Origin: Deinococcus sp. QL22
GTDB taxonomy: Bacteria; Deinococcota; Deinococci; Deinococcales; Deinococcaceae
Assembly: GCF_023370075.1 (NCBI RefSeq)
Contig: NZ_CP097154.1
Span: 186,001-250,000, forward strand
Length of the DNA: 64,000 bases
Reading direction: 5' to 3'
Shown: positions 10,854 to 20,730 of the stretch, piece after piece
How positions within the stretch are numbered: the first letter of the stretch is position 1
Layout of the letters: every line of letters begins with the position of its first letter
Program-made: the position numbers and the translations under genes
Notes under the pieces: model-generated
What the model saw: only the letters and a program-made list of their open reading frames with translations
Databases searched by the model: none
What the model was told of the DNA's origin: nothing

Positions 10854-11612
10854 TCAGACAATTTGAACGTCGGAAATCAGGGCCAACAGATCGGCTGGCG
10901 GCCCGGTGGCGTGGCGGGCAGTAATCAGGGTCGTCACACGGCTGGCTGGGGCGATGTGCGCCCGGCTGACCACGCCGAGTTTGCTGGGATCGGCCACCAC
11001 CACCACCAGACGCGACTGGGCCACCATTGCCCGCTTCACTTCGGCTTCTTCGTGGTTGGCGTTGGTGATGCCCTGTACGGCGTCTACCCCGTTGCAACCC
11101 AAAAACAGCCGATCGGCATGAATGTGGCGCAGGACTTCCAGGGCATAAGGGCTGACGAGGCTGTGCTGCAAGGCCCGCAGCGTGCCGCCCGTGACGATCA
11201 CACGCAGGTTGGGCAGGCGTTCGAGTTCCAGCGCGATATTGAGCCCCGGCGTAACGACGGTAACGTTGCGGAGCATGGGCGACAGAGAACGGGCGACTTC
11301 GGTGGTACTACTGCCCACATCCAAAAACACGGTTTCATCGTCTTGCACCATCGCGGCGGCAGCCCGACCTATACGGCGTTTGGCGTCGGCGTGGCGATGG
11401 CGGGTTTCTTCGAGGGGAGCTTCACCGCGCACGTCGAGCGGCAATCTGGCCCCACCTCGCGTGCGGCGCAGTTGTCCTGCTCCGGCCAGCACTTGCAGGT
11501 CGCTGCGCACCGTCACCTCAGACACCCCCAGCAGTTTTGAAAGTTCCGAAACCGGCAACTCTCCATGCTGATGCACCAACGACAAAATTTCGCCCCGACG
11601 CGCCTGTATCAC
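10854..11612 (-). CDS. DeoR-family transcriptional regulator
   Basis: A 252-residue sugar-responsive repressor. The N-terminal winged helix-turn-helix reads RRGEILSLVHQHGELPVSELSKLLGVSEVTVRSDLQVLAGAGQLRRTRGGA, the diagnostic DeoR signature. The C-terminal part is the DeoR sensor (phosphosugar isomerase-like) fold with DDETVFLDVGSSTTEVA and FLGCNGVDAVQGITNANHEEAEVKRAM. It starts with GTG at 11612, preceded by a strong GGAGGTGAG site. Being first in the galactoside operon, it most likely represses the genes downstream and itself. A galactose-pathway phosphosugar is a reasonable effector but is not shown. Confidence 0.93.
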   Translation of the reverse strand: MIQARRGEILSLVHQHGELPVSELSKLLGVSEVTVRSDLQVLAGAGQLRRTRGGARLPLDVRGEAPLEETRHRHADAKRRIGRAAAAMVQDDETVFLDVGSSTTEVARSLSPMLRNVTVVTPGLNIALELERLPNLRVIVTGGTLRALQHSLVSPYALEVLRHIHADRLFLGCNGVDAVQGITNANHEEAEVKRAMVAQSRLVVVVADPSKLGVVSRAHIAPASRVTTLITARHATGPPADLLALISDVQIV

Positions 11613-11641
11613 GCCTCACCTCCTCCGGTACTGTCACCGGT

Positions 11642-11665
11642 CTCTGAATTTCGATACTTTCAGAG
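11642..11665. promoter_or_regulatory. Candidate operator upstream of deoR-type gene
   Basis: A perfect 7-bp inverted repeat CTCTGAA-N10-TTCAGAG lies 30 bp before the regulator start. Its AT-rich centre (TTTCGATACT) resembles DeoR-family operators. An autoregulatory site is inferred. Confidence 0.45.
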
Positions 11666-11943
11666 CTTACGACAAGATGAAGAAGTCGTCAACAGTCAAA
11701 ATTGCAATGCAGGGAAATGAAAACTTGGAAAGAAGTCCAACAATGTTACTAAATAGCAAGTATTTTGATTTCTGTGGCCCTTTCTCTGTGATTTCGCAGT
11801 TTGTCTTTCCGGACTGCCGGTCTCCGGTAGTTACGAAAAAAGAGATAGGGTAGGTTTCATTTTGCTTTCGGCACAGAGATTTTGATGGTATAGACCGAAA
11901 TCGGCAGATGCACCCGCTTGGCTTGACCCGGCACAATAGAGGC
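11666..11943. other. AT-rich intergenic stretch
   Basis: About 280 bases between the DeoR gene and the next plus-strand gene, clearly richer in A and T than the surroundings. A weak hairpin (CCGGACTGCCGGTCTCCGG region, about 11811) is present. A TATAGA at 11889 and a CACAAT at 11932 could serve as -10 elements for the gene at 11944. No credible coding frame or RNA gene was recognised. Confidence 0.4.
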
Positions 11944-12570
11944 GTGGCTTTTCCTGACCCTGATTCTTTGCAACTTTGGGCAAGTCTAGGTGTAGCGGCG
12001 CCGCGCCAAGTTCGCCTGGCGCCTGCAGCCCGCGCTCGGCTGGCACATGTCGTGGAACTGAACGACGTGTCCTCACCCTCGGATGCAGAGCGGTGGGCCG
12101 GACCACTGGCCCGTGAACCTCACATTTTGGCCGACCTGAGCCGCGTGCGTCCTTGGTTGCCGCCGGGAGCCTCCGGCACGCGGCGGGAGACCCTGACCGC
12201 TGTGCTGACCGAAATTATGGGCCGGGAGTGGACTGGATTCCTGGTGCTGCTGGGCGAATACGGGCCTTGGGTCTACGCGCCCAGCGTGGCCGACCTGCAA
12301 GAGTTGTCGCGCCACTATGCGGCGGTGGTCTTGTCGGCTACTGGTGCATCCGAACAGACTGTGCTGGACGCGGCCCAGCAGCTTCAGCAAACTGGCCCGG
12401 CCCACGTTTCATTGCTGGCCCGGCTGGAGGCCACTGACTACCGCCAGCCGCAGCCGCGCATCTCAGACCCCTTGCCATCGCAGTTGGCCGAACTGGAATT
12501 GGCCTTTTGGCACGCAGCACAGGCACAGGCGCGGCGGCGGGTACAGGAGTGGGAGAGGGAAAAGCGTTAA
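11944..12570 (+). CDS. Protein of unknown function
   Basis: A 208-residue soluble protein with no domain I recognise. It is alanine/leucine-rich and amphipathic, with a central EIMGREWTGFLVLLGEYGPWVYAPSVADL segment and a charged C-terminal helix ending EWEREKR. The GTG at 11944 was preferred because CACAAT ends six bases before it, as in other leaderless genes of the window; an in-frame ATG at 11908 is the alternative. It converges on the MATE gene, overlapping its stop by 4 bp. There is no operon partner to suggest a role. Confidence 0.6.
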   Translation: MAFPDPDSLQLWASLGVAAPRQVRLAPAARARLAHVVELNDVSSPSDAERWAGPLAREPHILADLSRVRPWLPPGASGTRRETLTAVLTEIMGREWTGFLVLLGEYGPWVYAPSVADLQELSRHYAAVVLSATGASEQTVLDAAQQLQQTGPAHVSLLARLEATDYRQPQPRISDPLPSQLAELELAFWHAAQAQARRRVQEWEREKR

Positions 12571-13958
12571 CGGACCTTGTTGGCCCGCGTATGGTGTAAA
12601 AACCGTGTGAGCAGGGCCACCGCTGCAAAGATCAGACCCGCCGTGAGGCCAAACCACAGGCCGCGTGGGCCGGCGCCCAGCCCAAACGCCAGCAGCGAGC
12701 CGAAGCCGAGGCCCACGACCCAATACGCCGCCAACGAAATCAGCAGCGGAATGCGCGTGTCTTGCAGGCCGCGCAGGGCGGCATTGGCCGTGACTTGTAG
12801 GCCATCAAATATCTGAAACAGGGTGGCGATGAGCAGGAAAGCACTGGCCGAGGCGATCAGCGCGGCGTTGGTGGGATCGCGCAGATTGACGAACAGGCCG
12901 ATGAACAGGTGCGGGGCGAAGATATAGGCCAGGCTGAATGCGGCCATCAGAGCGATGGCGACGCCTGCGCCCACCAGACCGGAACGGCGGGCGGCGGCCA
13001 CCTGGCCTGCACCGTGCGCCTGGGCCACGCGGATTCCGGTGGCCGTTGCCAGGCCCAGCGGCAGCATAAAGACAGCGGTGATGACCTGAAGCGCCACATT
13101 GTGCGCGGCCAGAGCGTCAGGGCCAAAGCGGGCCATCAACAGGGCCGTGACCGAAAACAGGCCGCCTTCGGCCCCCAACGTCAGGCCGATGGGCCAGCCC
13201 AAGCGGGCCAGCGCGCTCACCTCTGAGCGGATTGCGCCAGCGGGGAGCACAGGCCGGGGCAAGCGCCGCAGCGCCAGCGGCAACAGCGTGAGGGCCAGCA
13301 CCCAAGACGTGATAGCGCTGCCCAGCGCCGCGCCGCGAAGCTGGAGTGCAGGCAGCGGCCCCCAGCCAAACGCCAGAGCGGGACTGAGGACGGCCACCAG
13401 CGCCACGCCTGCCACCGCCACCAGCGTGACGATTCGGGCGTTTCCTGTGCCTTCCAGACCGCCGCGCAGGGCTGCAAACACCAGTGTTGCAGGCATTCCC
13501 AGCGCGTATAGACGCAGATAATCTCCGGCCAGATCGCCGCGTAAGCTTGCCGGGGCCAATTGCTCCAGGCCCCAGGCGGCCAGAAAGGCAATCGGCAAAA
13601 ACGCCGCCGAGAGTAGGCCTGCCAGCCACAGCCCACCACGGAAGGCCTTGGCGATGCCCACCGGGTCCCCTGCCCCCGCTGCCGCCGCCACACGCGGGGC
13701 CACGGACAACATCACGCCCAGCAGCACGATAAATCCGAGGTAATAGCTGGCGCTGGCATAGGCCGCCGCCGCCAGTTGCGCTGCCCCCAGTCGGCCTACC
13801 ACCGCCGTACCGACCAAAGCGAGGGCGTTGGTGGCAAATTGCGAGCCGATCACGGGGGCGGCCAGCGTTAATAGCGCGCGGATTTCTGCACCTACCACGC
13901 CATTTTGCCCCGGTGAACTGGATGCACGTTGAGGAGCAGAAGGGCGGTCAGAAGTCAT
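12567..13958 (-). CDS. MATE-family multidrug exporter
   Basis: A 463-residue integral membrane protein with about twelve hydrophobic segments in two homologous halves. EIRALLTLAAPVIGSQFATNALALVGTAVVGRLG opens the first half and is the classic MATE start; LARLGWPIGLTLGAEGGLFSVTALLMARFG opens the second. Such proteins expel cationic drugs or metabolites in exchange for Na+ or H+. The ATG at 13958 was chosen because TACACT ends six bases before it with no Shine-Dalgarno; the longer in-frame version has no MATE similarity in its first 53 residues. It is transcribed alone, divergently from paaA. Confidence 0.9.
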   Translation of the reverse strand: MTSDRPSAPQRASSSPGQNGVVGAEIRALLTLAAPVIGSQFATNALALVGTAVVGRLGAAQLAAAAYASASYYLGFIVLLGVMLSVAPRVAAAAGAGDPVGIAKAFRGGLWLAGLLSAAFLPIAFLAAWGLEQLAPASLRGDLAGDYLRLYALGMPATLVFAALRGGLEGTGNARIVTLVAVAGVALVAVLSPALAFGWGPLPALQLRGAALGSAITSWVLALTLLPLALRRLPRPVLPAGAIRSEVSALARLGWPIGLTLGAEGGLFSVTALLMARFGPDALAAHNVALQVITAVFMLPLGLATATGIRVAQAHGAGQVAAARRSGLVGAGVAIALMAAFSLAYIFAPHLFIGLFVNLRDPTNAALIASASAFLLIATLFQIFDGLQVTANAALRGLQDTRIPLLISLAAYWVVGLGFGSLLAFGLGAGPRGLWFGLTAGLIFAAVALLTRFLHHTRANKVR

Positions 13959-14072
13959 CAGAGGAGTGTAAGGGGTCAGTGGGAAGGAAGACGGTGGTCT
14001 GCAACCGAGCTGATGGAGAAGCGTCTGGCAGTGGTAGGCGGCGAGACAGGAGTTGGGCGCCCCTAGTCTTAA

Positions 14073-14108
14073 CCTAACTAACGTTAGGCAGCCCTGATCT
14101 GCTAGAAT
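14073..14108 (+). promoter_or_regulatory. paa promoter with PaaR-like operator
   Basis: A perfect inverted repeat CCTAAC-TAAC-GTTAGG spans 14073-14088, and TAGAAT (a good -10) is at 14103-14108. The operator covers the expected -35 position, a repressor layout. The inner 14 bases, CTAACTAACGTTAG, match the Thermus PaaR consensus as I recall it (CNAACGNNCGTTNG) at all constrained positions but one. A second site of the same kind is at 45131-45146. Confidence 0.65.
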
Positions 14109-14155
14109 AGAGGTCACCAGAGTAAGCGCCCTTTCCCCTGCCCGGAGGTTTGCCC

Positions 14156-15141
<986 letters not shown>

Positions 15142-15145
<4 letters not shown>

Positions 15146-15684
15146 GCGAACTCCCCCGCTGGGAAGTATTCAAGCAGGACGGCCCCGGCAAAGTGCATCA
15201 GGCGGTGGGAAGCGTCCACGCGGGCGACGGCCAGCACGCCTTATTCACAGCCCGCAGCGTGTTTGCACGGCGTCCGGCGGCCGTGAGCCTGTGGGTGGCC
15301 CGCGCCGATCATATTTTCGCGCTAACCAAGCAGGAGCTGGATGCTGGAAAGGGCGTAGAAGCTGGGGAAGGCGGAACTTTTCACGTATTCGGCAAGAAAA
15401 CCAACCGCCGCTCTATGGTGCTGGGCGACCACCTGGGTACGTTAGAGGCAGGCAACCCGCAAGCCGCGCTGGACGCCGCTCGTGCCCAGTACGGCAATGA
15501 GTTGCTGGTGTGGTGGCTGGTGCCTGAATCGGCGCTGGTTCGCAGCGTGGACAGCGCAGACACGGTAGAGAGCTGGTTTGCGCCTGCCAAAGACAAAACC
15601 TACAAACAGCAGAGCAGTTACGGCGTGGTGGGCCAACATGCCAGCGCTCATAATAGGGCCATTCGGGGTGGCGACCATGACTGA
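15142..15684 (+). CDS. paaB: 1,2-phenylacetyl-CoA epoxidase, subunit B (long form)
   Basis: A 180-residue PaaB, the small structural subunit of the epoxidase. The core [39 protein letters not shown] matches PaaB. The protein is about twice as long as E. coli PaaB (about 95), with an added C-terminal half ending in a [23 protein letters not shown] segment. It starts with GTG overlapping the paaA stop (GTGA) and ends overlapping the start of paaC. I infer that the longer form is a lineage feature; the extra half has no assigned function. Confidence 0.9.
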
Positions 15685-16468
15685 GACAGCCCTGACTCAA
15701 GCAACATTGCCTCTATCCGATGCAGTCAGAACAGCCCTGATCGCCCGCTTCACCGCGCTGGCTGACGACGAAATCACGCTGTCGCACCGGGTAGCCGAGT
15801 GGACGGGGCACGCGCCGCTGCTGGAAGAAGACATTGCACTGGCGAACATTGCACAGGATGAACTGGGTCACGCGACGCTGTGGCTGGGGCTGCGGGCCAC
15901 GCTGGACGGCAGCAACGCCGACGCCCTGGCCTATCACCGTGATCCTGCCGAGTTCCGCAATGCCCCGCTGACCGAGCTGCCCAAAGGCGACTGGGCCGTG
16001 ACGATGGTTCGCCAGTACCTCTTTGATGCCTGGGAAGTGCTGTGGCTGGATTCGGCCCGCCAGAGTCCGTATGTGCCGCTGGCCGAGGCCGCCGCCCAAG
16101 CCCTGCGGGAAGAGAAATTTCACTTGCAACACACGGCGCTGTGGGTGGAACGCCTCGCGCTGGGCACGCCGGAGAGCACGCGGCGCACGCAGGACGCTTT
16201 AACCCAGATTTGGCCCTACGCTTTGGCCCTGTTTGACCCGCTGCCTGCCGAAGCCGACGCGCTAGCTGCTGGCTTCCTGCCCGATGTAGCCGCCCTAAAA
16301 ACCCGCTGGCTGGGGCTGGTGCGCGGACATTTGGAAGGCGTGGGCCTCAGCATTCCGCCCAGCTCTCCCCTGCCCTACAGCCGCCACCAACACACCGAAC
16401 ACCTCGCGCCGCTACTGGCCGATTTTCAGCGTGTGGCGCGAGAATTCCCTGAATCTCAGGTATGGTGA
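15677..16468 (+). CDS. paaC: 1,2-phenylacetyl-CoA epoxidase, subunit C
   Basis: A 263-residue ferritin-like subunit homologous to PaaA but non-catalytic in known complexes, where it scaffolds PaaA. Visible features: [42 protein letters not shown] (EDE-x2-H pattern retained) and [18 protein letters not shown]. The ATG at 15677 lies inside the end of paaB (8-bp overlap). Its stop overlaps the start region of paaD. Length and motifs agree with PaaC of the phenylacetyl-CoA epoxidase. Confidence 0.95.
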   Translation: MTETALTQATLPLSDAVRTALIARFTALADDEITLSHRVAEWTGHAPLLEEDIALANIAQDELGHATLWLGLRATLDGSNADALAYHRDPAEFRNAPLTELPKGDWAVTMVRQYLFDAWEVLWLDSARQSPYVPLAEAAAQALREEKFHLQHTALWVERLALGTPESTRRTQDALTQIWPYALALFDPLPAEADALAAGFLPDVAALKTRWLGLVRGHLEGVGLSIPPSSPLPYSRHQHTEHLAPLLADFQRVAREFPESQVW

Positions 16469-16959
16469 TGACCGCCCAGCTGACTCAAACCTACTGGGAC
16501 GCCCTACGCGGCGTGGCTGATCCCGAAATCCCGGTGGTGAATATCGTAGAAATGGGGATGGTGCGCGGCGTAGACATTGGAAAAAATGGCGTCCGCGTGC
16601 GCTTTACGCCTACCTTTTCCGGCTGCCCTGCCCTACATGTGATCCGGCAGAGCATCACCGACGCTCTGGCCGCTGCCGGGGCCAACGCTGTGACGGTGGA
16701 AAACGTGTTCAGCCCGCCGTGGACAACCGACGACATTACGCCTGAAGCCCGCGCCAAGCTGGAAACCTACGGTATCGCGCCGCCCGCGCCCAACGGTGAG
16801 TCCAGCCTGTTTATGACGCTGGAGCCGGAAGCTGTGCGCTGCCCCCGCTGCGGCTCCTTCGACACGCGCATGACTGCCTCATTCGGTTCGGCCCTGTGCA
16901 AGAGAATGTATGTGTGTCAGGCGTGCAGAGAGCCGTTCGAGGGGATGAAGTCGGTTTAA
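16462..16959 (+). CDS. paaD: PaaD, Fe-S/assembly factor for the epoxidase
   Basis: A 165-residue protein with an N-terminal MIP18/DUF59 domain ([21 protein letters not shown]) and a C-terminal zinc-ribbon-like module with CPRCG near residue 131 and two later cysteines in VCQACREPF. PaaD is needed for maturation of the epoxidase system, probably by Fe-S delivery. Two ATGs are possible (16462 and 16468); both overlap the end of paaC. It is followed by an 83-bp gap holding a large hairpin before paaZ. Confidence 0.93.
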   Translation: MVMTAQLTQTYWDALRGVADPEIPVVNIVEMGMVRGVDIGKNGVRVRFTPTFSGCPALHVIRQSITDALAAAGANAVTVENVFSPPWTTDDITPEARAKLETYGIAPPAPNGESSLFMTLEPEAVRCPRCGSFDTRMTASFGSALCKRMYVCQACREPFEGMKSV

Positions 16960-16966
16960 AACCACA

Positions 16967-17018
16967 GGGCTGGAGGTCATGGGCCAAAGGGCAGGAAAAA
17001 CCCCATGACTTACAGCCC
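16967..17018. repeat. Large nested hairpin between paaD and paaZ
   Basis: Outer arms GGGCTG (16967-16972) and CAGCCC (17013-17018) enclose inner arms GTCATGGG (16976-16983) and CCCATGAC (17002-17009). There is no T-run. It may reduce read-through from paaD to paaZ or protect mRNA, and it resembles a small palindromic repeat more than a terminator. Confidence 0.55.
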
Positions 17019-17042
17019 AGCATCTTGTCAAGAGGAGTAGCT

Positions 17043-19100
17043 ATGACCACCGTTGTTAGACCAATCCAAGTCGGCTCGTTCATCTCCGGGCAGTGGCACG
17101 CAGCCAGCGGCGGGCAGGAAATCCGCGACGCTTCTTATGGGCGGCCTGTGGCCTACGTGTCGTCTGAGGGCGTAGATTTCGGCGCTGCCCTGTACTACGG
17201 GCGCACCATTGGCGGACGTACTCTGCGCCGCACGACCTTTCATGAGCGGGCGCGGATGCTGCGGGCACTCGCCGTGTACCTCAACGAGCGCAAGGCCGAA
17301 TTCAACGCCCTGTCGCACCTGACCGGAGCCACCCGCCGCGACAATCTGGTGGACATCGACGGCGGCATCGGCACTCTGTTCAGTTATTCCAGCATGGCAC
17401 GGCGCGAACTGCCCGACCAGAAGTTTTTTGTAGAGGACGACGTGAACCCGCTGGGCAAGGGAGGCACGTTTTTTGGCCGTCATGTGATGGTGCCGCGTGA
17501 AGGCGTGGCCCTGCACATCAATGCCTTCAACTTTCCGGTGTGGGGCATGCTGGAAAAGATCGCGCCCAACCTGATCGCGGGCGTGCCAGCCATCGTCAAA
17601 CCCGCCTCTCAAACGTCGTATGTGACCGAAGCGGTGGTGCGGGCCATCCACGAATCCGGCATTTTGCCCGAAGGTGCATTGCAACTGATCTGCGGCTCTA
17701 CGGGCGATATTTTTGACCATCTGGAAGAACAGGACACGGTGACCTTCACCGGGTCGGCGGCCACGGCCAGTAAACTAAAAATCCACCCGAACATCGTGCG
17801 GCGCGGCGTGCCCTTCAATACCGAGGCCGATAGCCTGAACTGCATTGTCCTGGGCGAAACGGTGACGCCCGACGCGCCGGAATTTGGCCTGTTCGTGCGC
17901 GAAGTGGTACACGAAATGACCTCCAAGGCGGGCCAGAAATGCACCGCCATTCGCCGCGTGATTGTGCCCGAAAACCGGGTGGAAGACGTGACAGCGGCGA
18001 TCCGCGAACGCCTCAGCGGAATGACGATGGGCGACCCCTCGCGCGAGGATGTGCGGATGGGGCCACTGGTCGGAGCCTCGCAGCGAGATGATGTGGCGGA
18101 CGTGCTGGCGCGGCTGAGTGCCGAAGCCGAGGTGCTGATTGGTAGTCAGGTGCAACCGGAGCTGTTGGGCGGCGACTGGGAAGCGGGCGCATTCATGGCC
18201 CCAGCGTTGTTGCTGGCCCGCGATCCTCTCAACGCACACGCCGCGCACGAGTTGGAAGCCTTCGGCCCGGTGGCAACGCTGATGCCCTACACCGGAACCG
18301 AGATGGCCGCCGAACTGGCCCGCATGGGGCGCGGCAGTCTGGCAGGCAGCATCGTGACGCATGACCGCGACGAGGCCCGCGACCTGTTTTTTGGGATGGC
18401 CTCGGCACACGGGCGCATTCTGGTGCTGAATCGCGACGACGCCAAAGAATCCACTGGGCACGGTTCGCCCTTGCCTCAGCTGAAGCACGGCGGCCCCGGA
18501 CGCGCAGGCGGCGGCGAGGAACTGGGCGGGCTGCGGGCCATTAAGCACTACCTCCAACGCACGGCCCTGCAAGCCGATCCCACCACCATGACTGCCATCA
18601 CAGGTGAATACGTTCGCGGCGCGGCGGTGCGAGAAAGCAGCGTTCACCCCTTCCGCAAGAATTTTGAGGAATTGAAGGTCGGAGACAGCCTGCTGACCCC
18701 TCGCCGCACCGTCACCGAGGCCGATGTGAGCACCTTTGCTGGCCTGTCGGGAGACCGATTTTACGCACACACCGACGAGATTGCCGCGCAGGACAGCTTG
18801 TTCGGCAAACGAGTCGCGCACGGCTACTTTGTGCTGAGTGCGGCGGCGGGCCTGTTTGTGGACCCAGGCGTGGGGCCAGTGCTGGCCAACTACGGCCTGG
18901 AGAACCTGCGATTTACCGAGCCAGTAGGCTTTGGCGACACCATCCGCGCCCGCCTAACGGTGCAGAGCAAGACCGCCAAGGAAGCGCGGGAAGGCGAAAC
19001 GCCCACCGGAGTGGTGAAGTGGCATGTGGACGTGACCAACCAGAATGACGTGCTGGTGGCGACTTATAGCATTCTGACTTTGGTGGCGCGGGGGCAGTAA
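17043..19100 (+). CDS. paaZ: Bifunctional oxepin-CoA hydrolase / semialdehyde dehydrogenase
   Basis: A 685-residue two-domain enzyme of the phenylacetate pathway. The N-terminal aldehyde dehydrogenase (about 1-525) oxidises 3-oxo-5,6-dehydrosuberyl-CoA semialdehyde; its catalytic Cys is in [12 protein letters not shown] at about residue 300, and [11 protein letters not shown] lines the cofactor site. The C-terminal MaoC-like hydratase (about 545-685), with [14 protein letters not shown] and [15 protein letters not shown], hydrolyses oxepin-CoA. Length equals E. coli PaaZ (681). The ATG at 17043 follows AAGAGGAG. The following beta-oxidation steps (paaF, G, H, J) are not in the window. Confidence 0.96.
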   Translation: MTTVVRPIQVGSFISGQWHAASGGQEIRDASYGRPVAYVSSEGVDFGAALYYGRTIGGRTLRRTTFHERARMLRALAVYLNERKAEFNALSHLTGATRRDNLVDIDGGIGTLFSYSSMARRELPDQKFFVEDDVNPLGKGGTFFGRHVMVPREGVALHINAFNFPVWGMLEKIAPNLIAGVPAIVKPASQTSYVTEAVVRAIHESGILPEGALQLICGSTGDIFDHLEEQDTVTFTGSAATASKLKIHPNIVRRGVPFNTEADSLNCIVLGETVTPDAPEFGLFVREVVHEMTSKAGQKCTAIRRVIVPENRVEDVTAAIRERLSGMTMGDPSREDVRMGPLVGASQRDDVADVLARLSAEAEVLIGSQVQPELLGGDWEAGAFMAPALLLARDPLNAHAAHELEAFGPVATLMPYTGTEMAAELARMGRGSLAGSIVTHDRDEARDLFFGMASAHGRILVLNRDDAKESTGHGSPLPQLKHGGPGRAGGGEELGGLRAIKHYLQRTALQADPTTMTAITGEYVRGAAVRESSVHPFRKNFEELKVGDSLLTPRRTVTEADVSTFAGLSGDRFYAHTDEIAAQDSLFGKRVAHGYFVLSAAAGLFVDPGVGPVLANYGLENLRFTEPVGFGDTIRARLTVQSKTAKEAREGETPTGVVKWHVDVTNQNDVLVATYSILTLVARGQ

Positions 19101-19109
19101 GTATTGAAT

Positions 19110-19126
19110 GGGTAGTGGTCAACGGG
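19110..19126. repeat. Partial GTAGTGGTCA repeat
   Basis: GGGTAGTGGTCAACGGG just after the paaZ stop resembles the first half of the GTGGTCA repeat at 48583-48605, which lies inside a coding sequence. Confidence 0.35.
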
Positions 19127-19130
19127 AATG

Positions 19131-19172
19131 GCAAAAACAGCCGGACGCATTGGCCCCGGCTGTTCTGTTTTG
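19131..19172. terminator. Bidirectional terminator after paaZ
   Basis: Arms AACAGCCGG (19136-19144) and CCGGCTGTT (19156-19164) are flanked by AAAAACAG on one side and CTGTTTTG on the other, so the hairpin can terminate both paaZ and the minus-strand ArsR-AHSA1 unit. Confidence 0.85.
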
Positions 19173-19213
19173 TAATTCATGGCTCAGAGCTTGTGACTCA
19201 AAGTCAAACTTAT

Positions 19214-19729
19214 TCAGCCTGCAACTGCTGCCAGATGCGCTTCCAGTTGGGCGAAACTGCCCGCGAATCCCTGCTCCAGATTGGCCCGGAAGCCGTCGAA
19301 CATGGCCTGCTCTTCGGGCGTGGCGTCCAGCGGTGCGCCCTGCAAGGTCAGGCGCGTCTGTTCGTTTTCCTCGGTCAAAGTCAGCGTGGTCATGATCTGA
19401 AGCGGCCAGTGTTCCGAGAAGGGCGCACGGACAATTAGGCCCTCTGCATCGGCAAAAGCACTGACGAACACGATCCGGGATGGGACTGCCAGTTCGTGGA
19501 AGGTCAGGAGACCGCGCATGGTCATGCCCTCGGGTGTGGCCTACTCGTACAGGAAGCGTCCGCCGGAGCGTACATCGGCACTGACGATGCGCAGGGGAAT
19601 GCCGGGAGACCCCCACCAGCGGGCCAGGTGGTCTGCGTCTGTCCAGGCCTGAAACACCAGATCGCGGGGCGCGCTGAACAGGCGGGTCAACGTCAGCTCG
19701 GGGAGGGCCGTGTGGGTGGGTACCGTCAT
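19214..19729 (-). pseudogene. AHSA1/SRPBCC-type gene interrupted by in-frame TAG
   Basis: The frame from ATG 19729 encodes an SRPBCC (START-like) protein of the AHSA1 group. LTLTRLFSAPRDLVFQAWTDADHLARWW is the diagnostic N-terminus and GGRFLYE the next strand. A TAG at 19541-19543 stops it after residue 62 of what would be 171. Beyond the TAG the same frame continues with correct family sequence (PEGMTMRGLLTFHELAVPSRIVFV, then PEEQAMFDGFRANLEQGFAGSFAQLEAHL) to a normal stop at 19214. One base change (TAG to TGG) would restore it. It overlaps the ArsR gene by 4 bp, the usual ArsR-AHSA1 pairing. Either it is a recent pseudogene or the TAG is read through. Confidence 0.8.
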
Positions 19730-20073
19730 AAGTCTTCTCCTTTTCGCTGCGCCATAAACTCGGCCAGATGCTTGTCCAGACGGTCGAGCCGCCCAGTCCA
19801 GAGGGTTTGGAACGTCCCTGCCCAATCATAAATTGGCCGCAGCGCCGCCGCATTGAGCGAATAGAGTCGCTGTTGGCCCACGCCCCGCACCTGCACCAAC
19901 TCCACTTCCTTCAGTACACGCAAATGCTTGGAAACGGCGGGTTGACGGAGAGTCAGGGCCGCGGCAATACCGTTGACAGAGGATTCACCCTCTGCCAACA
20001 ATGTCAAAATTTGGCGGCGCTGCACCTCTGCCACGGCATTAAACACATCAGAGGTAGTGGGTGACCGGGCCAT
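19726..20073 (-). CDS. ArsR-family repressor (AHSA1-partner type)
   Basis: A 115-residue winged-helix regulator. SDVFNAVAEVQRRQILTLLAEGESSVNGIAAALTLRQPAVSKHLRVLKEVELVQVRGVGQQRLYSLN is the ArsR/SmtB DNA-binding domain, with no metal-binding cysteines. The C-terminal FQTLWTGRLDRLDKHLAEF is usual for the non-metal subgroup that precedes AHSA1 genes. The start at 20073 fits TATGAT six bases upstream (leaderless). An inverted repeat between -35 and -10 is a candidate autoregulatory operator. Its target partner gene is broken, so its remaining role is unclear. Confidence 0.9.
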   Translation of the reverse strand: MARSPTTSDVFNAVAEVQRRQILTLLAEGESSVNGIAAALTLRQPAVSKHLRVLKEVELVQVRGVGQQRLYSLNAAALRPIYDWAGTFQTLWTGRLDRLDKHLAEFMAQRKGEDL

Positions 20074-20077
20074 GCCA

Positions 20078-20112
20078 CCATCATATTCCTATATCAGAAT
20101 ACGTGTTAAGAA
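20078..20112 (-). promoter_or_regulatory. ArsR gene promoter with inverted repeat
   Basis: On the minus strand, TTAACA and TATGAT (20078-20083) are separated by about 18 bases that contain TATTC-N8-GAATA (20084-20101). The -10 ends about six bases before ATG 20073. The position suggests self-repression by the ArsR protein. Confidence 0.5.
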
Positions 20113-20237
20113 TGTGTTCAGAAGACGCGTACTCTCAATCACACGAAAATTTATGGGCAAAATCCGCATCATCATGAATTCTGAATGTGCGGTGAGAGAT
20201 ACAGTTCCAGTTCAGCTTTTTCAGGCAGGCTGTACAA

Positions 20238-20552
20238 GTGACTCCACACCCACTGGTTTCTGCCGATTCGGACGCCGCCTTACTGCGGACGTTGGCAGAT
20301 TCGCGTATGGGTGGAGCCGCGTCCCAGACGGCAGACGAATTGGGCCGGTGTGTACGGCCATTTTTGCCCATCCTGTTTGCGCTGGCAGACCGGGCAGGGA
20401 TAGCAGACCGGGAAGCCGCCGTATTTGCCATGCTGGACGAGGTGCAGCACTGGTGTCACTGCTGGGAGTCCACGGGCCTGCCTGCGCGGGCATGGGTCAT
20501 CGGTATGGCCCAAAAGCGGTTGCGGCAGTATCAAGCAAGTCAGCACAACTGA
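20238..20552 (+). CDS. Small protein of unknown function
   Basis: A 104-residue frame starting with GTG. It encodes a mostly helical soluble protein (DSDAALLRTLADSRMGG, LFALADRAGIADREAAVFAMLDEVQHWCHCWESTGLPARAWVIGMAQKRLRQYQ) with two adjacent cysteines in the WCHCW motif. I recognise no family. It is followed about 60 bp later by a good terminator, which supports it being a transcribed unit. The start is uncertain because no ribosome site or clear -10 precedes it. Confidence 0.45.
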   Translation: MTPHPLVSADSDAALLRTLADSRMGGAASQTADELGRCVRPFLPILFALADRAGIADREAAVFAMLDEVQHWCHCWESTGLPARAWVIGMAQKRLRQYQASQHN

Positions 20553-20612
20553 GCTAACACAAATAAGACGGTGGCCCGAATAGATAGATTTCTGACAACA
20601 GAGACAAGATAC

Positions 20613-20643
20613 AAGCGTCGGCCTGACAGCGGCGCTTTTTTGC
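20613..20643 (+). terminator. Intrinsic terminator
   Basis: Eight-pair stem AAGCGTCG (20613-20620) with CGGCGCTT (20630-20637, one G-T pair), followed by a run of T. It lies downstream of the small unknown gene and upstream of the metal-transport operon. Confidence 0.8.
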
Positions 20644-20696
20644 TGGTTTTTCGCCTATCAGCGGCCTTTTACCGCCAGAGAATAAAGCTTTCCAGC

Positions 20697-20728
20697 TTGA
20701 CAAAACATATATTTTAGGGCAACCTAAA
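20697..20728 (+). promoter_or_regulatory. Metal-transport promoter with DtxR/MntR-like box
   Basis: TTGACA at 20697-20702 is a consensus -35. A perfect palindrome TTTAGG-GCAA-CCTAAA occupies 20713-20728, directly before the ATG at 20731. TTTAGG/CCTAAA arms are typical of DtxR/MntR-family boxes that shut off Mn or Fe uptake when metal is plentiful. The exact -10 is not clear and may lie within the box. Confidence 0.65.
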
Positions 20729-20730
20729 TT

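Noticed and set aside
11667..11936. Minus-strand 89-codon frame in the AT-rich gap
   Set aside because: Composition is not protein-like and it lacks a start signal; it lies across likely promoter sequence.
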